Positions 63,374 through 64,000 of a DNA stretch of 64,000 nucleotides are shown here, one piece after another (position 1 is the stretch's first letter; each line of letters starts with the position of its first letter). A program made the translations under genes and the position numbers. The notes under the pieces were generated by a model, which worked only from the letters and a program-made list of their open reading frames with translations, did not search any database and was not told where the DNA came from. The stretch comes from Paramagnetospirillum magnetotacticum MS-1 (GTDB taxonomy: Bacteria > Pseudomonadota > Alphaproteobacteria > Rhodospirillales > Magnetospirillaceae). The stretch is from assembly GCF_000829825.1 (NCBI RefSeq), contig NZ_JXSL01000035.1, forward strand, positions 1 through 64,000, in the 5' to 3' direction.

Positions 63374-63605
63374 TGCTCAGGCGCTCAATGCCAGCCATTC
63401 GTCGATGCCTTCCGTACCCGAGGAAGGCCCCACATCCCTGCGTGCGATCGATCTTTTCGAACGCCTCATCGGGATGCTGCGCGTGGCCCTTTCCCAGGGC
63501 GAGAACGCGGCGGGACGCTCACGTCTTCTTTGGCCACCGAGGTTGAGCTGGCCGGATACCTCATCGGCGAGGTGATTCTGTCCGACAATGCCAGCCCGGC
63601 CTAGT

Positions 63606-63887
63606 TTAGGCTGTGCGTCCCAACGGAATTGCCGACAATTCAACTTCGCCACCTGCGCTGAACTGGGTCTGCATCACGGCAAAGGCATATCGCTCCTTAT
63701 CAATGGGACGACGAGCCCGAAGCTTGGCTACTTCATCGGGGGTGGGGCCGCGCCATTCATCTGACCCAGCCACAGGCATGGCCAGAAAGCACGAGGCCAC
63801 CTTAACGGCTTGGCGGAAATCGCCAGCGCGGACGATGCAGAACGGAGCCTGATTGTAATCGACGGCAAACAGAACGGACTGAGCCAT
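63606..63887 (-). CDS. Small hypothetical protein
   Basis: A 93-residue alpha/beta protein (MAQSVLFAVDYNQAPFCIV) with AGGAGA before the ATG at 63887. No family recognised. The 63374-63605 stretch next to it holds no gene that I can support. Confidence 0.55.
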   Translation of the reverse strand: MAQSVLFAVDYNQAPFCIVRAGDFRQAVKVASCFLAMPVAGSDEWRGPTPDEVAKLRARRPIDKERYAFAVMQTQFSAGGEVELSAIPLGRTA

Positions 63888-64000
63888 AGCGGGATCTCCT
63901 GAAGACAATGCCCCATGTTCTCTATTCGTTCCCATCGTGTCAAGAGGTTTTTCCGCAGTCGTGAACCAAGGGATCAAAGCCTAACCAACCATAGGAAATG

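Overview
The window looks like chromosome of a magnetospirillum-type alphaproteobacterium (Rhodospirillales). It is GC-rich. It carries a chlorite dismutase with a DMSO-reductase-family oxidoreductase, a complete malonate decarboxylase operon, and a small Gly-Leu-repeat protein whose C-terminal half closely resembles the magnetosome proteins Mms6/MamD. The species assignment is inference. No database search was run, and family names come from motifs read in the translations.

Region 1 (1-16 kb) is an accessory (per)chlorate-respiration module between a MobV-type relaxase (222-1637) and a large tyrosine recombinase (14116-15885). The core operon is cld, catalytic subunit, Fe-S subunit, TorD-like chaperone and mono-haem cytochrome c, followed by an exported cupin protein. 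A good sigma-54 (-24/-12) promoter precedes cld. A sigma-54-dependent response regulator and a sensor kinase lie divergently downstream, and sigma-54-like motifs also sit in the gap between them. The kinase has lost its phospho-acceptor His segment. Then come a CZB-domain protein and the Mms6/MamD-like gene in one minus-strand operon, divergent from a Crp/Fnr regulator.

Region 2 (16-25.4 kb) is an envelope or lipid/glycan-type cluster: asparagine synthetase, GT2 transferase, GT-C membrane transferase, B12-radical-SAM enzyme, alpha-toroid protein, tiny linker gene, UPF0104-type membrane protein and a methyltransferase.

Region 3 (25.5-34.5 kb) is malonate catabolism: GntR regulator with TauE/SafE permease on the minus strand, divergent madLM-mdcACDEGBH with tightly coupled genes, a palindromic operator and a terminator.

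Region 4 (34.7-64 kb) starts with a bacteriophytochrome gene cut off after its GAF domain and a 50-nt 3' fragment of initiator tRNA-Met with its terminator. The orientation of this fragment says that an integrated element lies to its right and runs beyond the window. The element carries an XRE-controlled operon with a soluble FtsH-like AAA/M41 protease, twin 44-nt hairpins, an AlpA-like protein plus a tyrosine recombinase, HU-MucR, two WYL regulators, nucleotide and nuclease genes (HD phosphohydrolase, DnaQ-like exonuclease, 5'-nucleotidase, DUF2779, NERD-helicase, PD-(D/E)XK), a PHA synthase with a basic tail, a tandem AAA+ ATPase, a ClpS-like adaptor and a DnaB-like protein with a degraded Walker A. 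The composition suggests a mobile, defence- or stress-oriented island. The best candidates for undescribed systems are 36451-40130 and 53650-63373.
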